DNA of 64,000 nt from Dehalobacter sp. 12DCB1 (GTDB lineage Bacteria; Bacillota; Desulfitobacteriia; Desulfitobacteriales; Syntrophobotulaceae). Of the stretch, positions 63,052 through 64,000 are shown piece after piece. Numbering within the stretch: the first letter of the stretch is position 1; each line of letters begins with the position of its first letter. The notes under the pieces were generated by a model, which searched no databases, was not told where the DNA came from, and worked only from the letters and a program-made list of their open reading frames with translations. A program made the position numbers and the translations under genes. The stretch spans positions 332,596 through 396,595 of the forward strand of contig NZ_POSF01000014.1 in NCBI RefSeq assembly GCF_004343605.1, read 5' to 3'.

Positions 63052-63125
63052 AGATAACGTTCAGCCGTTCCCGAAGCGTCATATCACATTCATCAATGCT
63101 AAGTTTTGGGAACGGCGTGTTATGT
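63052..63125 (-). repeat. attC-like site 19, complete
   Basis: Ends AGATAAC and GTTATGT. Inner arms CCGTTCCCGAAGC and AGTTTTGGGAACGG around CACATTCATCAATGCTA. No cassette-end hairpin is visible. Confidence 0.92.
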
Positions 63126-63163
63126 ACAGTTGGCTTCCCCATTTTTACTAAACAAATACTTAT

Positions 63164-63874
63164 TTAGTACTCAAGCAATTCCGACACAGTTTTAAACGTA
63201 TAGCCCTGTTCTCTTAGCCCGTTTACTATTCCTTCAACCGATTCCAACATTACCTGTCTACTGTCATACATGACATGTAGAAGAATTATCGAACCCGGTT
63301 TGACATTCTCCATAACATAGTTTGTAATCTTTTCAGAACTACTCATTATCTCTGGGTAAGAATCAGGTTCTAGGTCCCACATTATAGTTTTACGATTGTG
63401 TTGTTTTAGGTAATAAGGAAGTAAGAATAACTTTTTCCCATTCGGTGGTCTGAAAACAATTTCCCCTTTATAACCTGCTTCTTCTATTAGCTGGTCTGTC
63501 TTTTCAATTTCATTTTTAATATAGTTATATGATTTTAATACCATCCGATTATGAGAGTAAGTATGGTTTCCTAATTCGTGTCCTGAAGCAACAATTTTTT
63601 GACCTTCAGACATATCCTTCTCAAGGTCACTCCCAATTACAAAAAAGGTTGCTTTGATATCTAGCTTACTGAGAATTGATAAGATCTCGTCAGTTTTATC
63701 AGTCGGTCCGTCATCGAAAGTCAGTGCAACCACTTTTTCAGTTGTATTCATTCTGGAATATATATTACCGAAAAATTGAAACGTCCGTGATTTGGATAAA
63801 GTCCATAAACCAACTACAATCATAAATACCACTGCAATAATAGATAGCGTAAATAAAATCTTTTTCAAAATCAT
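63164..63874 (-). CDS. Polysaccharide deacetylase, NodB-type (236 aa), cassette gene
   Basis: An N-terminal membrane segment (ILFTLSIIAVVFMIVVGLW) is followed by a NodB deacetylase domain with TFDDGPTDKT (metal Asp), HELGNHTYSH (metal His pair) and RPPNGKKLFLL. It would remove acetyl groups from peptidoglycan or another glycan outside the cell. ATG 63874 with GGAG close upstream is the likely start; the ORF to 63991 runs through attC site 20. Cassette ends TATGTACAGTTGGC and GCCAATTGTACATA pair. Confidence 0.9.
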   Translation of the reverse strand: MILKKILFTLSIIAVVFMIVVGLWTLSKSRTFQFFGNIYSRMNTTEKVVALTFDDGPTDKTDEILSILSKLDIKATFFVIGSDLEKDMSEGQKIVASGHELGNHTYSHNRMVLKSYNYIKNEIEKTDQLIEEAGYKGEIVFRPPNGKKLFLLPYYLKQHNRKTIMWDLEPDSYPEIMSSSEKITNYVMENVKPGSIILLHVMYDSRQVMLESVEGIVNGLREQGYTFKTVSELLEY

Positions 63875-63907
63875 ACACTCCAAATAATTTCTTAAATAGC
63901 CAATTGT

Positions 63908-63983
63908 ACATAACGTCCTGCGTATTCCCGAAGTCTGGTTACTACATTCATTCTTCTCAGATTTTGGGAATACGCTGTTATAC
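63908..63983 (-). repeat. attC-like site 20, complete; array continues past the window
   Basis: Ends ACATAAC and GTTATAC. Inner arms GCGTATTCCCGAAGTCTG and CAGATTTTGGGAATACGC. Another cassette begins to its right (ATACGATGCCACGGC), so the array is not finished at the window edge. Confidence 0.92.
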
Positions 63984-64000
63984 GATGCCACGGCAAAGAA

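Larger units (their letters stand above)
43775..64000 (-). mobile_element. Chromosomal integron-like gene cassette array (integrase not in window)
   Basis: The interval holds 20 attC-like sites, 17 complete (74-78 bp) and 3 damaged, separated by one or two small genes each. Site ends read RYYYAAC and GTTRRRY or a near variant with TAAC/GTTA, and interiors are long imperfect palindromes around a conserved centre (ACATTCATATTGACAAAG or similar). For each cassette, about 15-20 bases at its two ends are complementary to each other although its neighbours differ, as expected of units that circularise through attC. Nearly all genes are on the minus strand, which places attI and intI to the right of the window. 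Sequence is clearly more AT-rich than the flanking core. Confidence 0.9.

Noticed and set aside
44334..63983. Regular spaced palindromic repeats as a CRISPR array
   Set aside because: Spacing is 0.6-3 kb with full genes between copies, repeats are imperfect and about 75 bp, and there are no cas genes.
44334..63983. The repeats as MITEs, REP elements or transcription terminators only
   Set aside because: No target-site duplications or T-runs, and end complementarity follows whole cassettes rather than single repeats. attC explains boxes, polarity and cassette ends together.
63875..63991. N-terminal extension of the deacetylase
   Set aside because: The extra residues derive from attC site 20 and precede the natural membrane-anchor start.

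Overview
The window looks like the chromosome of an anaerobic, spore-forming, low-to-mid G+C Firmicute, probably of the Peptococcaceae / Desulfitobacteriaceae type (Dehalobacter, Syntrophobotulus, Desulfosporosinus relatives). This rests on spore photoproduct lyase, strong G-rich Shine-Dalgarno (SD) sites with many TTG starts, a lipid II flippase of the Amj type, a type III glutamine synthetase, a Tat-exported membrane [NiFe] hydrogenase and a GEMM-I c-di-GMP riboswitch. The genus is an inference.

Positions 1-43 kb are ordinary core chromosome. From the left: the N-terminal part of sigma-54 (rpoN, cut by the window edge), an HD hydrolase, an ArsR/NifX-like pair, and a KaiC-like/PPDK-like fusion. 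A nitrogen region follows: gltD-gltB diverging from gdhA, an ammonium transporter, type III glutamine synthetase, and a predicted glutamate 2,3-aminomutase that diverges from a GntR-RCK_C (BusR-like) regulator. Within it lie alr-nnr-acpS, a LytS-like kinase and the AmmeMemoRadiSam genes. Next come the hydrogenase operon (small, large, cytochrome b) followed 2 bases later by splB, a run of small enzyme genes on the minus strand, a c-di-GMP riboswitch driving an HD-GYP phosphodiesterase, and amj with an unlisted 37-codon upstream gene.

From about 43.8 kb to the right edge the DNA changes character. Genes become small, AT-rich, mostly hypothetical and almost all on the minus strand. They are separated by about 75-bp imperfect palindromes whose ends read RYYYAAC...GTTRRRY or a close variant. 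I count 17 complete and 3 damaged copies. These have the architecture of integron attC sites, and the genes between them behave as integron cassettes: the two ends of nearly every cassette are complementary to each other, not to the neighbouring cassette, as expected if each cassette once closed into a circle. Most cassettes also carry, just inside one or both ends, a G+C-rich hairpin with a nearly invariant loop (A-N-GGA or AGGA on the plus strand) and a covarying stem. I know of no description of this for attC arrays.

Gene direction predicts attI and the integrase beyond the right edge. The left (distal) end is the decayed old end: damaged attC sites, a frameshifted antitoxin-like gene and the broken C-terminus of a group II intron maturase. 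Cargo includes a HEPN-domain protein, a PD-(D/E)XK-like protein, a TIR/deoxyribosyltransferase-like protein, a DUF4160/DUF2442 pair, an ECF sigma/anti-sigma pair (a second pair lies in the distal part with the same promoter motif), membrane and coiled-coil proteins, an epimerase, a polysaccharide deacetylase and one reversed AraC-type regulator. This chromosomal integron-like array in a Firmicute, with its extra cassette-end hairpins, is the main discovery candidate.
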